DNA of 39,392 nucleotides. Origin: Conidiobolus incongruus B7586 (taxonomy: Eukaryota > Entomophthoromycota > Entomophthoromycetes > Entomophthorales > Conidiobolaceae). A program made the translations under genes and the position numbers. Every line of letters starts with the position of its first letter. Position 1 is the first letter of the stretch. The stretch covers positions 1 to 39,392 of the forward strand of contig JNEM01009877.1 in NCBI GenBank assembly GCA_000697335.1, in the 5' to 3' direction. Below the pieces are notes generated by a model that made no database searches, was not told the origin of the DNA, and worked only from the letters and a program-made list of their open reading frames with translations. Below, in pieces: positions 1-11,395 of the stretch.

Positions 1-523
1 ATATAAATGATCAAAAATTTATAAAATATTAATATATTTTATATAACTTTCTAAATTTATAGAATTTCAATTAATAATATACTTATTAATATTTTAAAGA
101 TTAAAACTAATAATTTATAAAAAGGATCTTATATATATCTATAATAAAAATATCAATAAATTATTTAAAAAGTCTTATAATATATTTAAGTAAACCTTAA
201 TTGATATAAAATTATTTTTTATATAATATAATATATTGCAATAAATATTACTAATATATAATATATGCTGATATGGATATTTATATATATAACTTAGATT
301 AATTAAAATTTCCAATATATTGAATATATTATAAAGATAGATAGAGATATTAATAATATTAAAAATTTACTGCTTTGTTATCTAATAATGAATCAAGTGA
401 AACTTTTAAGCTTAGAGTTTGAGCTTATCCCCTTAGAGTTTGTAATTTATATTACAAAATTCAAATTATATAATTAAGTTCAACTATTTTTGAATAAGTC
501 TAATTATAAATAAAATATTATTA
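1..523. other. AT-rich intergenic DNA
   Basis: No gene is visible; all frames are broken. Two small patterns stand out. An 11-bp direct repeat (CTTAGAGTTTG) occurs twice near 408-441. A short hairpin with the stem TTTGTAAT/ATTACAAA follows at about 438-458. The right edge is the TA target dinucleotide (522-523) of the transposon copy that starts at 524. Confidence 0.7.
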
Positions 524-1834
524 GTGTAGAAATTAAGTAATAGCACAATTTTAAAATTAAAATTAAACAAATAATTTAATAATTAATATATAAAAATTAA
601 TGAATAATATAAAATTAATAGCCTTTTTTATTATTAATAACTTTTTTCTATATCTTTGATAAGCTTCTAATACTTAAATAACAGTTCTTTTTATTAAAAA
701 CTGAAATTTGATATTTTACAAACCAATTTAATTTGTTTGCAGGAATTTTTTTTCTTGCAAGCTGTTTTTTTTAATTGTCTAAAACAATTATAATCATATA
801 GGTTATAATTAAATGAATATACTAGATATGGTAACTCCCTTTAATTTTTTTTATATAAAAAATCTTTTATAACTTTAGTTTTATATATTTTACAATTATT
901 ATACAAAATAATAAGTGTCTTTAATTTATATTGAGAACATCATTTAAAAATTATTTTATTTATAAAAGTAATATATAACTTACTATTAATTGATTTTCTT
1001 TAAGATATTAAATAAAAAAACTATATACCAGTATAATCTATTATAATAATTAACATTTGCTTATATTTAACATACTTATTCATTAGAATTTATAGAGTGG
1101 ATTAATCTAGTTTAACCCAACATCTTGTTTTATTTTTAAGTAAAAGATTATATAAAGGAATTTAAATTCAGCAATTATAAATATTCACTGTAAAAAACTT
1201 TGTTTTTGGTTATACCTTAATAAGTTTAGTTTAGCTATAGCTACTCTAGTTCTCTTTTAGGCTTTTGTTAAATTATAAGATATCTATTTTATATTTTTAT
1301 TAATTAATCTAAGTTTAAACTTAAGTAAATATAACATGCTTATATAATTAACAATAAATTACTTTAATAGTTCTCTAACAAAAATAAAAAGATATTTCTT
1401 AATATATTTTTTACTTTATTAATAAGTAAAAGAGTAACAATAGAAATTAGTCTTTTAGATTTTGATAAATTTTAAATAGTATCCCTTCTAGCTTTAAAAT
1501 CACAAATCTAGCAATATATGGTAATTTTAGATAAAATATTATCTCTATAAGCTGTTTACAAGTTTTAGATGATTTTAAAGGGTTTATGCTTAAGTTTTAA
1601 TAATACAAAAATAAAAGCCTTTGATAATTACAATCTAGTTTAAGTATGATTAAATTTAAGTATAAATTTTAAAATCAAAATATTCTAATAAAAAAAAATA
1701 ATAAAAATTAAATATATATATAGTTTGAAAATATTTATTTTCCTCTATATTTTATATATATATAATCTTTCAAAATATATAATATGTTTGAAAGATTAGA
1801 AATTAAAAAATTTGCCATTTTTTAATTTCTATAC
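524..1834 (-). mobile_element. Decayed Tc1/mariner transposon, copy 1
   Basis: This is a 1311-bp element flanked by TA on both sides (522-523 and 1835-1836). The left end reads GTGTAGAAATTAAGTAATAG and the right end, reverse-complemented, reads GTATAGAAATTAAAAAATGG, giving imperfect terminal inverted repeats of about 20-25 bp. It is the reverse complement of the element at 25407-26724, with matching order throughout. Length, TIRs and the TA duplication are those of Tc1/mariner elements, which carry one transposase of about 340 aa. No long open frame survives: the interior is saturated with stops and is extremely AT-rich. Differences from the other copies are mostly transitions, as expected from C-to-T decay. 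It is surely inactive. Confidence 0.85.
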
Positions 1835-1836
1835 TA

Positions 1837-3637
1837 ATATTATTTAAAATCTCTAACTTGATTTGTCTAAAGCTAAATTTAAAATGAACTAATGGGTTTC
1901 TAACTTAAGTAAGATTATAATAATTTTGTATTATTTAAAAATAAACTCATAAAATAATTTCATTTCATTGTTAAACTAGAATAATAAAATATTTCATAAT
2001 ATCAGATTCAGATATTATATTTTGATAATAAAAATAGAAATACATAGATAAAAAATTATTAAATATAGTTAATAGATAAATTTATTTTAAGTATTATAAA
2101 ATCTTTATCTGATATAATTATACTTTTTTAGAAAAATCTTTAAAATTCTATGGTCTTATGACATATTTAGTTCTTAAAGGGTTATACTATAAAAAAATTA
2201 AAAATTCTGGCAAAATTGTTGTTGCAAATGTTATTAATATAATTAAAAACTTTATAATATTAAACTAAAATTTTTAGTTTATTTATATTTATTATAGTTT
2301 CTATTAATTTACAGTATATATTCACCATATTTAAATATAATAATTTTAATTGTAGATGTTAGTATTATAACATCTATAAATATATATCAGGAAAGGATGA
2401 AACTATCCCTAAATGAGAATTTGATCTTATTTAAAACAAGTTAATAGATTAAGAATCACACACTTTTAAATCATATAGCTCAAGATTCATTATATATTTA
2501 TATATTGCGAAGCTATATTATAATCAACGTTAATCAATGATTATATCTAATTTTCGACATTGGAAACATCGATGACCATTAAAATATCAAAGAGTTCAAC
2601 TTTCAAAATAATTAGATAAATGTAAATATAATAATTATAGTTGTTAACTTGTTAAATTTTTTTTAAATCATTTATATAATGATTTCCAGATATAAAAAAA
2701 TTCAAGTATTTATTTCGATCAAGTAACTAGTATAGTCTATATAAAATGATATAATTATTACTGTTTATATGTGTTTCTCCTATCTATGAAAGTTTTATAC
2801 ACTCAATTTTATTATTTTGCAATTAAACAATACTATTCGCATAGAGTTTGAATATTAAAAGGAATAAATTATGATTTATTATATATTATGAAATATGATG
2901 TTTATATATATAGTAAGATAATATAGATTGATCTTTATTATTAAATCAATCCAATTCACTTTCGATTATTTATCAATTTAAAAAAGGAATTTAAGATAGT
3001 TACTTTAATATACTAATAAAAATATTTTTACTTGTTAATATTAAGAATTTTTAATAGGTATACAATTGTTAAAATCATAATAAAATATGTAATAAAATAT
3101 TACTATATCTCGCATACGAATTAATTCTATACATGAATAATATAGAATATTGCAAAAAATTGTTTAATTTAGAAAGGGTATGAATATGAATGAATAATTT
3201 GATCATCATAAATAATATTAATTTAATTATAGTTTTGACATAGAGTTGTATCAATGATAAATTGTGAATTTTAAAATTGAACCATGTTCCAAAATGAGTT
3301 AAAAAATTAATCAAAATACAAAGCACATAAACGTTCAAAATTTTGTATACATTTCACTTATCCAATTAAATAATCGAAATGCATCAGAAATGTAATTTAT
3401 TAAATATTTACACCAATTATCACTATTATTTTTAGATTTCTAATATTTTTAATTAAAATTTGAGGAAATGTTAAGCGGTAATTATTACCAGTAAAATTTT
3501 ATTATGTTTATTGATATTGTCCGCTTGTATACATAATTTGGATTGTTGCTACATTTATATCAAAGTGTATATGCTAGAAACTTTGATCAAGTATCTCTAC
3601 TATAATTAAGTAATAATATATCTAATATAAAAACATT
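1837..3637. other. AT-rich intergenic DNA
   Basis: About 1.8 kb without a recognisable gene. A minus-strand open frame at 3075-3338 is composed of Ile, Leu, Asn and Tyr and is typical of random AT-rich sequence. The stretch 2380-2610 is slightly richer in G+C, with small self-complementary motifs such as GGAT...ATCC and CGA...TCG, but I see no RNA family in it. The promoter of the small secreted-protein gene at 3638 should lie in the last few hundred bases; no clear TATA box was picked out from the AT-rich background. Confidence 0.6.
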
Positions 3638-3796
3638 ATGAAATTGATTAACTTTGTCGCTTTGGCCGCTTTTACTACTGCTTTGCCTCATCCTCACGAT
3701 GATGCTAGTAACAAGCCCCAACTGCTCAAGCTGGATTTAATCGTCGATATCTTGCATCTTCTTAATTTGAATCTAAATACCGAAGGAAATAACTAA
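3638..3796 (+). CDS. Small secreted protein, 52 aa
   Basis: A short single-exon gene that is too small for usual ORF cut-offs but stands out because G+C rises sharply over its length. The product begins MKLINFVALAAFTTALPHPH, a signal peptide with a basic n-region, a hydrophobic core (residues 4-13) and probable cleavage after Ala15 (TTA-LP). The mature part is about 36 residues: a short His/Asp/Pro linker, then a Leu/Asp/Ile/Asn-rich tail (KLDLIVDILHLLNLNLN) that could form an amphipathic helix or strand. It has no cysteine, so it is not a hydrophobin or a disulfide-rich effector. The tail resembles the last 25 residues of the Thr-rich secreted protein at 5975, which is the next gene on the same strand; the two may be members of one family. 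Molecular function is unknown. No intron signals were seen. Confidence 0.65.
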   Translation: MKLINFVALAAFTTALPHPHDDASNKPQLLKLDLIVDILHLLNLNLNTEGNN

Positions 3797-5974
3797 TACT
3801 ACTCTAAATAATTCATTCTGATGTAATAAATCACACTGTACATTTTTATATTGGATATGCCAGTCATTTTTTATTTACGAATTATCTGAGTAATTAATTT
3901 TTTATTTTAATAAATATGGTAATAATTTATAATTCATAATACATATTAAATTTAAAAATATTATTATACTTTCCAGATTTACGAATTTTTAATTATTTTA
4001 TTAAATATAATACAACTATTTTAAAATTAACATATATATATATATATATACAACATTCAATTAATACAAATTTATAGAATTAAAACCATAAATTTAGATT
4101 CCTATTAAGATGTATAACAATTATAACTATTATTAAATTTGCTATATATTAAAAGTGATTATTGCAAATTGTGTTAAAAATTTGAAAAAACATTTTTATT
4201 TAATTATTATTAAAACAGAATAAAATTTATTATTCTAATCTAAAATAATTTTTATTAATTGGGGAAATTAATAAAAATCTTTTTAAATTTAAAAATTTCT
4301 ATATAAAAATTAAATTTCAATGTATTTATATAAATTCAATGTATACTGATTTCCCGAAAACCAAAAGTATTCACAATTTTTAATACTAATGCGTGGTTTT
4401 CACATTTAAATTAAAATAAATACAATTTGTATCTAAAGTTGGCTACCTCAAATATATCATATTACCATCAACCAATTGTTAAGTTAAATCTGGTATAATA
4501 TATCTTCAAAGATCAATTTAACTCAAATTTCAAATATATAATTTTTATAAGCATTTTACTATAAATTATATATATTGATATGGAATTAAATATAATGACT
4601 AAAATGTCCAATTCACAATAGTCTATTAACATTAATATTTAAAAACTGTTAAATAATCACCATGATTATAATTCATTGAAATTTGAATTCTAAGGGATAT
4701 TTAATACTAAAGAATTCGGAAACATTTGCTAAATTTAGAATATACTCATATTTTGGGATTTACTTTTTGTTGCAAGATGTCTTTGAAATTATATTATCAG
4801 AAGACATTCCAAAGGTATATTAAAATTATGATTACTGCAAGTATCAATTAGTAAATTATTATAAAGTTAATAATTTCTGAATATTTTAGGAAAATATAAT
4901 CTGATTGCCATTTTGAAATCTACCGTAAAATATATTAATATTATATAATAAATCAATAATGTTATATTGAAATATATAAAAGTGAAATTATTTAGGAAAT
5001 TTTTTTCTTAGGTAAAAACTGTTTCACATTCTAGGTCAAATTCTATGTAAATTGGCACTTTAATTAATAAATCCTTATTACAATAAACCATCAAATTTCA
5101 ACTCTTGGACATATTTTGTGTTATTTTTAGCATTTTATATTATTGATTGTAGCTGATTTCTATTAAATTGATATTTGTTTAGCCATTTTTAATCATTGAA
5201 TATGCTGAATAGATTATGCATTATATAATAAACATATATTCAATCCGAGTTTTCAATCAAATTTTGATTTAACTTTAAGAATAAATTTTTTCAATTTGAT
5301 TTACTAGAATCTTACTGAAAGAAGAGATTTGAAACAGTTGCAAAGTTAGGTCATTAAATAATTGATAACTGATACTGAATCATATTTTACTGTTAACTGC
5401 GATTCTTATGATAAGTTAGATTGTAATAGATATACTCTGGTGAGAAAATATATTTAGAACATCAATGTTAACCCATCAACAAAATATCAGTGCCTTCCTA
5501 TAGCAAATGAGATACAAATTATATGTGGGGTCATTCAAAAAATTGTCAATTTAATATGATAAATATTGCTTAAATCCGATTCATTAAAAATAGAATTATT
5601 GATTAATTAACTGACTAATAGGAGCTCTATATTTACTATTAATCATATGTATTACAATTGTGAATAGTGGTTTGAATGGGTAGAACCTTTAATAACATTT
5701 TTAACCGCTAATTGGATCAACTTTTTACAAAGAAAATTTCAGAGGTTTTCATTCTTATTAGTACAACATCTGAATTAAATTGGCTAAAAGATAGTTCTGT
5801 TGTATTGGCTTGTAATTAATTGAAAGATAAGGAAATAAAAATAAACATAGATTCAACTATCATAGATAATAGCAATTGATTGAAATTATTATAAATACTC
5901 GTGTTCGAGTCATTGAGATATTCAGTACATCATCATAATATTTATAATAATATTTCATTAATTTAATATTCAAA
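3797..5974. other. Intergenic region upstream of the Thr-rich protein gene
   Basis: About 2.2 kb of AT-rich DNA with no gene found in any frame. It contains a short (TA)n run near 4030-4049. From about 4700 onward the base composition is a little less extreme than elsewhere, which could reflect regulatory sequence, but no specific element other than the TATA-like box listed separately can be supported. Confidence 0.55.
5890..5897 (+). promoter_or_regulatory. TATA box of the Thr-rich protein gene
   Basis: TATAAATA lies 78 bp before the ATG at 5975 and is followed by the least AT-biased stretch of this promoter (CTCGTGTTCGAG, itself a partial palindrome). Spacing fits a TATA box with a transcription start 30-50 bp downstream. 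TATA-like strings are common by chance in this background. Confidence 0.4.
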
Positions 5975-6574
5975 ATGGCCTCTATTAAGACTGTATTCAT
6001 TTCTACTTTATTAGCTGTTGCTTTGGCCATACCTGATTACAAACAATATCCTGTACCTACCACCGCTACAGTTCCAGCATATCCTCTTCCTGCTACCACT
6101 ACCACTGTTGCTCCCGTCATTAGTACTACTACTACTACTAATCCCGTCTATCCTGTCCCTGAACCTACTACTACTAGTAGCAACGGCTATGAACAAAATA
6201 CTACTACCACTACCACTACCACTACTACGGTTGCCCCAATTACTAGTCCCACTACCACTACTACTAGTAGCAATGGCTATGCACAAAAGACCACCACTAC
6301 CACCACAACTACCAAATACCCTCAAAAAACTACTACCACTACCACTGCAGGCCCTACTACCATTCCCAACACTACCACCACTACCAAATATCCTCAACGA
6401 ACCACTACTACTACCAAATACCCTCAAAAGACTACCACCACTACCACTGGATACAACCCCGGTCCAACTAAGCATCCTAAGAAGCCCTGCCAAACCAAAG
6501 GCTTATTGGGCATCTGTTTGGACGCCGAAGTGCTCGATATTGTCAAACTCAAACTCTTGGCTGACTTACTCTAA
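5975..6574 (+). CDS. Thr-rich mucin-like secreted protein, 199 aa
   Basis: The single-exon product has three parts. Residues 1-18 are a signal peptide (MASIKTVFISTLLAVALA-IP). Residues about 25-165 are a low-complexity Thr/Pro/Ser region with runs of 4-9 threonines separated by short repeats: SSNGY(E/A)Q(N/K) twice and KYPQ(K/R)T several times. Residues about 168-199 form a non-repetitive tail with two cysteines (Cys168 and Cys176) and a Leu/Asp/Val-rich end. Such Thr runs are typical substrates for protein O-mannosyltransferases, so the protein is probably a heavily O-glycosylated wall or extracellular glycoprotein. There is no C-terminal hydrophobic GPI signal, so secretion or non-GPI wall attachment is more likely. 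ACT and ACC codons alternate along the repeats, which would limit replication slippage. The final 25 residues resemble the tail of the 52-aa secreted protein at 3638. The family is not recognised. Confidence 0.8.
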   Translation: MASIKTVFISTLLAVALAIPDYKQYPVPTTATVPAYPLPATTTTVAPVISTTTTTNPVYPVPEPTTTSSNGYEQNTTTTTTTTTTVAPITSPTTTTTSSNGYAQKTTTTTTTTKYPQKTTTTTTAGPTTIPNTTTTTKYPQRTTTTTKYPQKTTTTTTGYNPGPTKHPKKPCQTKGLLGICLDAEVLDIVKLKLLADLL

Positions 6575-8116
6575 TTAATCTCTAAACATCCCAATTCTAT
6601 AAAATCTTCACAAATAATCATATCTAATATTAAATTAATCCCAACACTATAATTTTGCAAATTATAAAATATTATCTGTAATAAATTTTTTTAATTTTCA
6701 CATATTATTATAAATTTAAATTTAAACTTAATATTTAATTCAAAAATCCATCAATTGATTTAATATTTTATTCAAAATATAATTGCTAAATAATTAAATC
6801 AATAAAATACTATTATTTGTTATCAACATTATCAAATTTGAAATATTATATTAAATACCGACACTTGTTAATTTGAACCTTATTATTGGCTGATTGATGA
6901 TTATGCGATTCAAAATATCTTTCTGTAGTATATGATGGAATTTGTTCATTATTGAATATCATTGAATATCATATTACAGATTTATAAATTAATCAATAAT
7001 TATATCATTATTATTTCAATATAATCATAACAATAATATAGTATTCTTTCGATAATTCAATTTTAACCTAGCAAATTCATAAAATGTATGTCTATATTAA
7101 AACCACCATTATTATGAAAATTTTAAATCAATATTCCTATTGAATATATTTAATCAATTAATAGTAACTGAAAGTAAATCATATTAAATTTGGTTTAAAA
7201 TATTTATTTCTTATTGATAATTTTATATTCAATTATAATTTGCATGAATTTTATAAATAATGTCAAAAATCAAAAAAAAGAAATAGAGGAGATTTGATAT
7301 TTAACAAGTGATAAATATTTTATAAAATTGAAATTGATATCAAATTACAAAAATTTACATTAATAGAAATAATTTTGAGTTGATTTGAAGAATCTGTTAT
7401 TATTGTTAAATCTCATATATTATTCTAGTAATTCGGTTTTTTAATTTGAATTATAAACACAAAAGAAAATATTGAATATTGACTTAAATTTGGCAATTCA
7501 ATACTCAACAATTAAAGTTTTTCAAATTTAATAGTAAATTGTAAGATTTAATTTGTCATCTATATTATATATCTTATATTGATTTATCTAATAATTTGAG
7601 AATGTTGTGATACTGTATAAATGTTAATAAGTTGCACGCTAAATAAATATCAAGTAAACAATTTAAAACTTGAACTATTTTTCTATTCTTTCCCTATCTC
7701 AAGAGATATTAAACTAAATTGATATTAGTAATTAGTTAAAACTATGTGAATATAAACTATTAATCACAGATTTTAGTTCAATATTCATTATATAATATGT
7801 GCTTTTTCTATTAATCTGTTTAATATCCAATTCTAGAAAAATCTAAGTGAACACAACATCTCTCTGCATTAGTAATCAAAACAACAAACAAATTTTTGAA
7901 CAATTATAATCCCATAAAATTAGATAAGTAATTTTTATTTTTAAAAGGATCACCACAATTTTTTTTAAATTTAAAAGGTCTAAATACATAATAATATCAC
8001 ATTATATTACATTTAATATATTATAGACCTATAGACCAATTTCTTATACTAAAAATAATTTGAAATTATTTTAATAGATTCAATATATATCTAATTCTAT
8101 CTTCACCATAAATATC
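6575..8116. other. Intergenic region before the TPR-protein gene
   Basis: About 1.5 kb of AT-rich DNA without a visible gene. The last 250 bases become richer in C and A (short CA/AAC tracts, 7845-7915), typical of a fungal promoter or 5' leader. It ends with the TATAGACC tandem motif listed separately. Confidence 0.6.
8022..8037 (+). promoter_or_regulatory. Tandem TATAGACC motif upstream of the TTC27-like gene
   Basis: Two head-to-tail copies of the 8-mer TATAGACC, 80 bp before the ATG at 8117. A related inverted motif (GGTCTAAATAC) lies at 7977-7987. The same 8-mer occurs once, 34 bp before the glutamate-cysteine ligase ATG (15718-15725). It may be a transcription-start or factor-binding element. 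Its function is inferred only from position and repetition. Confidence 0.35.
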
Positions 8117-10726
8117 ATGTCATCTTTAGATTCTATTGAATTATTACAATGGAGTTTTATAACTCAACAAAATATGCCAGTACTAGGTTCTGATATATCG
8201 AAATATGAATTAGTTAACGAATTGAGTTCTTTGTTAAAAGACGGCAAATTTTTTGAAATTATTTCTAATCCTGTATTTAACTTTGTATACTCTCAAATCC
8301 CTGCTGATGAGAGCATTAAGCAAATTGCCGATAGTGTGAATAAGGAAGACGCTACCATTACCGAAGCCTACATCCAATTGAAGGCTTACCAGCTCCACAT
8401 CAAGAGAGCCATTGAGACCTGGATCAAGGAAGATAATATCCATCACATTTTGATGTTGATTCTAGGTATTGCTCTACTAAATTTTTTCGTTCAGGTTGGT
8501 TGGACAGGTCCCGAAATGAGTAAGGAGCAAGCTGGAGAACTTTCACAACTTTTCAAAGTGATTTACCCTAATCCCGACGATTTTTCTGCTAAGAGATCCA
8601 ATACGACGGATGCTATCCTTAGAGATTTTTCTGTAGAAGGTGAAGATGCTTACCATTTGACTTTATATCCTGCTATGTTATGGTATTCTGAAACTATTTT
8701 AAGCGTCCTAGTCCCTCTTGGATTGGCCAAGAGCTCCAACTGGTGGTTAAGTCGTGCTTTATTTTTCAAGCAACGTTTATTAGATAACCCTACTGAAACT
8801 TTGAAGAATACTATATATAACCTTTTGAAACCTTTTATTGATTCTTTACCCACTTTGGAGCCCACTCATCCAGATTTTGAATTGTTTTCCGATTTGGGAT
8901 CTCGTCTCTGGATTGAATTGGGTCTTCACAACCACTTATTTTACCAGGATCAACAAGCTGTTGAATGCTACGATCGCTCTAAAGATTGGAGTGGTCTCCA
9001 ATACCAGATTACTGGTGCCCTGGGTAAGCGAACCAAATACCAGCAAAGAGATATCAGTCAGCTTGTTTTGTGGGCTAAAAGTAGAAAAGCTGGCGAACAA
9101 ACTGAAAAACCCAAGCTTCCCGAGACTCTTCCATTGAACGATGATACCCTTATGGAAAATATTAAATTCGCTGAAAATGCAGAAGATGAAGAATTCCAAA
9201 AGGAAATTTCTAATCCCTCCTCTTTGGCTAAGATTGACCAATGTATCTTGTTGGCTTACTGTCTCAATATTAAGAATACTAACCCTGATCACGGTATTAC
9301 CAACGAACAGATGTTCCCATATGTCACTAGAGTTTTAGCTCATCCCAACAACTGGATGATTCATACCATGGGTTTAGTTTTGAGATCTCGCTTGGAAAGC
9401 ACCAAATCCAGGACTGTCGAAAGATCAGTATTCCAATTACAAGCTTTAGTTGACCAATGGAATGTTACTGACTCTCAAGTCACTGAAAGATTGGAGCATA
9501 TTCACTCCCTCTTACTCCCATCCAAATGGGAAATGGAAAAGGAACTCGCTGAAAGATTCATGTCTCTTGGTATCATCAGATCAGCTCTTGAAATTTACCA
9601 AAAGTTAGAATTATGGGAACAAGTTATTAACTGTCACTTGATCCTTGAGAAAGAAGATCACGCCATGGCTGTGATTGAAGAGCAACTTGCTATCAATCCT
9701 AACTCTCCCAAATTACTCTGTCTCAAGGGTGATGCTACCGAAGATCCCACGTGGTACCACCGTGCTTGGGATATTTCTGGTCAGAGATACTCTCGTGCTA
9801 TGAGATCTCTTGGTAGCTACTACTTTAAGAAGGGTGAATACAACTCATCCGTTGGTTGCTTCATGAAGGCTTTGAGTATTAATCCTCTCTTTGAGCACTC
9901 CTGGTACCTTTGTGGATGTGCTGCCATGCAATGTGAAAACTATGAAATTGCCGCTCAAGCTTTCCGTCAAGTCATTTCCATCGATGACGAAAATGCTGAA
10001 GCTTGGAACAACTTAGCTTCCATTTACCTCAAGATTAACCAGAAGAAGGAAGCCTTCCTCGCCTTCAAGCAAGCTTTGAAGCGCAAGTACGAAAACTGGA
10101 AGATTTGGACCAATTACATGTATACCAGTTTGGATATGGGCTACATTGGCGAAGCTATCCGTGCCTTTGAAAAAATCGTTGATCTCAGATGGAAAGACGT
10201 TAAGGAAGCTTGTGTCGACCAAGAAATTTTGGGTATTTTCATTAATGCTGTCCTCAACGACACTCCCGACGCTAAAGGTCAAGGATCTGCTAGATATGCT
10301 GCTCAATTGGAGAGTTTGATCAAAAACACAATTTTGACCAGAATTGTCGCAGATGCTGGTATTTGGAAGCTGTACGCCAAATTGTTGCTCAGTAACAAGC
10401 GTTATGCCGAAGCTTTAGACTGTCAGGTTAAAGCTTACAGAGCCATCTCCCACAAAGCTGACTTATTGACCAACCCCGAATCCTTCCAAATCGTCAGTGA
10501 AAGTTTAATCGAATTGGTCGATAGTTACCAGAGCTTGGGATCTCAGCCCAACCCGACACCAGAGAACCCCGACGCTGTGGTATGCCCCGATTGGAATTAC
10601 CAATCCCGCATGCTACTCCGAAACTTAATTGCCAAAACTAAGAACACCTACGAAGGGGAACATCACCACAATCTGTTGGTGAATGCTTTGGAAGAGTTGC
10701 CTCCCGCCAACAAAATTCAAAAATAA
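8117..10726 (+). CDS. TPR-repeat protein, TTC27/Emw1 family
   Basis: An intronless gene encoding 869 aa, close to the length of human TTC27 and of yeast Emw1. Residues 1-470 are helical without clear repeats, and include the segment around 100-130 (HHILMLILGIALLNFFVQVGWTGP) that I associate with this family. Tetratricopeptide repeats follow at about 477-700: LAERFMSLGIIRSALEIYQ, YSRAMRSLGSYYFKKGEYN, AWNNLASIYLKINQKKEAF and WKIWTNYMYTSLDMGYIGEA carry the usual small and aromatic TPR positions. Family members are conserved, essential eukaryotic proteins linked to cell-wall integrity in yeast and to RNA or protein assembly roles in other organisms; the exact biochemical role is unsettled. The start is the first ATG of the frame and follows a C/A-rich leader. 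Codons become less AT-biased from about codon 60 on. A (TA)n microsatellite begins about 100 bp after the stop. Confidence 0.88.
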   Translation: MSSLDSIELLQWSFITQQNMPVLGSDISKYELVNELSSLLKDGKFFEIISNPVFNFVYSQIPADESIKQIADSVNKEDATITEAYIQLKAYQLHIKRAIETWIKEDNIHHILMLILGIALLNFFVQVGWTGPEMSKEQAGELSQLFKVIYPNPDDFSAKRSNTTDAILRDFSVEGEDAYHLTLYPAMLWYSETILSVLVPLGLAKSSNWWLSRALFFKQRLLDNPTETLKNTIYNLLKPFIDSLPTLEPTHPDFELFSDLGSRLWIELGLHNHLFYQDQQAVECYDRSKDWSGLQYQITGALGKRTKYQQRDISQLVLWAKSRKAGEQTEKPKLPETLPLNDDTLMENIKFAENAEDEEFQKEISNPSSLAKIDQCILLAYCLNIKNTNPDHGITNEQMFPYVTRVLAHPNNWMIHTMGLVLRSRLESTKSRTVERSVFQLQALVDQWNVTDSQVTERLEHIHSLLLPSKWEMEKELAERFMSLGIIRSALEIYQKLELWEQVINCHLILEKEDHAMAVIEEQLAINPNSPKLLCLKGDATEDPTWYHRAWDISGQRYSRAMRSLGSYYFKKGEYNSSVGCFMKALSINPLFEHSWYLCGCAAMQCENYEIAAQAFRQVISIDDENAEAWNNLASIYLKINQKKEAFLAFKQALKRKYENWKIWTNYMYTSLDMGYIGEAIRAFEKIVDLRWKDVKEACVDQEILGIFINAVLNDTPDAKGQGSARYAAQLESLIKNTILTRIVADAGIWKLYAKLLLSNKRYAEALDCQVKAYRAISHKADLLTNPESFQIVSESLIELVDSYQSLGSQPNPTPENPDAVVCPDWNYQSRMLLRNLIAKTKNTYEGEHHHNLLVNALEELPPANKIQK

Positions 10727-10826
10727 TCATTTTGTAAAAATTTATCCCAATATTTATAATTATTTCATTTCATTTCATCTTTTATTATTTAAACTTTTTG
10801 CAATTTTTTGTTAAATAATAAATCAT

Positions 10827-10871
<45 letters not shown>

Positions 10872-11395
10872 TGTCGTTATACCTTAAGTTGTATTAATTT
10901 TTTAATTGTTAAATAGTTTGATATTTGAATAAATAATTGGCACTATTTAAATTTATCAACATTAATTTCAATCCAATTAATTATTGTATGAAATAATTTT
11001 ATAATGAAATATATATTCCTACAGATAATTATAATATTGAACAGTAATAAATACCGAATATATTCCATTATAATTTCAAGTTTATTCCTAAATACATTTT
11101 ACAAATATATCATTGAAATTATCAATATGATAATAAAGAATTAATAAATTTTTTAATTGAAGAAATATCAATGGAATTTTATTATGATCTACCAAGTATA
11201 AATCAAAAATTATGTAAACAATATATAATTAAATTTTTTCAAATAGTATATTTGATTCAATTGATATTATCATCTAAGTATAGCTTATTATTGATAACTA
11301 TTATAAAAAAATTGTGTGTATCATTATTAATAAAACAAATCTTATTTACTGATTAATTTATAACCTATGAAAATTTAACATAAATTAAAATATTA
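10727..11395. other. Intergenic DNA between TTC27-like gene and transposon copy 2
   Basis: It holds the 3' flank of the TPR gene, the (TA)n microsatellite and AT-rich sequence. An open frame at 11171-11356 is Ile/Leu/Lys-rich, with no base-composition change at its ends, and is not considered a gene. Confidence 0.6.
10830..10869. repeat. (TA)n microsatellite
   Basis: About 20 uninterrupted TA units, the longest perfect dinucleotide repeat in the window. It sits about 100 bp beyond the TPR-gene stop codon, probably at or just past the 3' UTR. Shorter TA runs occur near 4030-4049 and 11507-11530, and inside the transposon copies at 25470-25535. Confidence 0.95.

Noticed and set aside
3075-3338. 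87-codon minus-strand frame
   Set aside because: Composition is Ile/Leu/Asn/Tyr, driven by AT content, with no G+C change at its borders and no recognisable domain.
6011-6493. 160-codon minus-strand frame and a 186-codon plus-strand frame overlapping the Thr-rich gene
   Set aside because: They are shadows of the ACC/ACT repeat array. Ser/Gly-rich and Leu/Pro-rich products are what the repeat gives in other frames, and neither has a signal peptide or a recognisable domain.
11171-11356. 61-codon frame upstream of transposon copy 2
   Set aside because: Low-complexity Ile/Leu/Lys product in uniform AT-rich sequence; no start context or domain.
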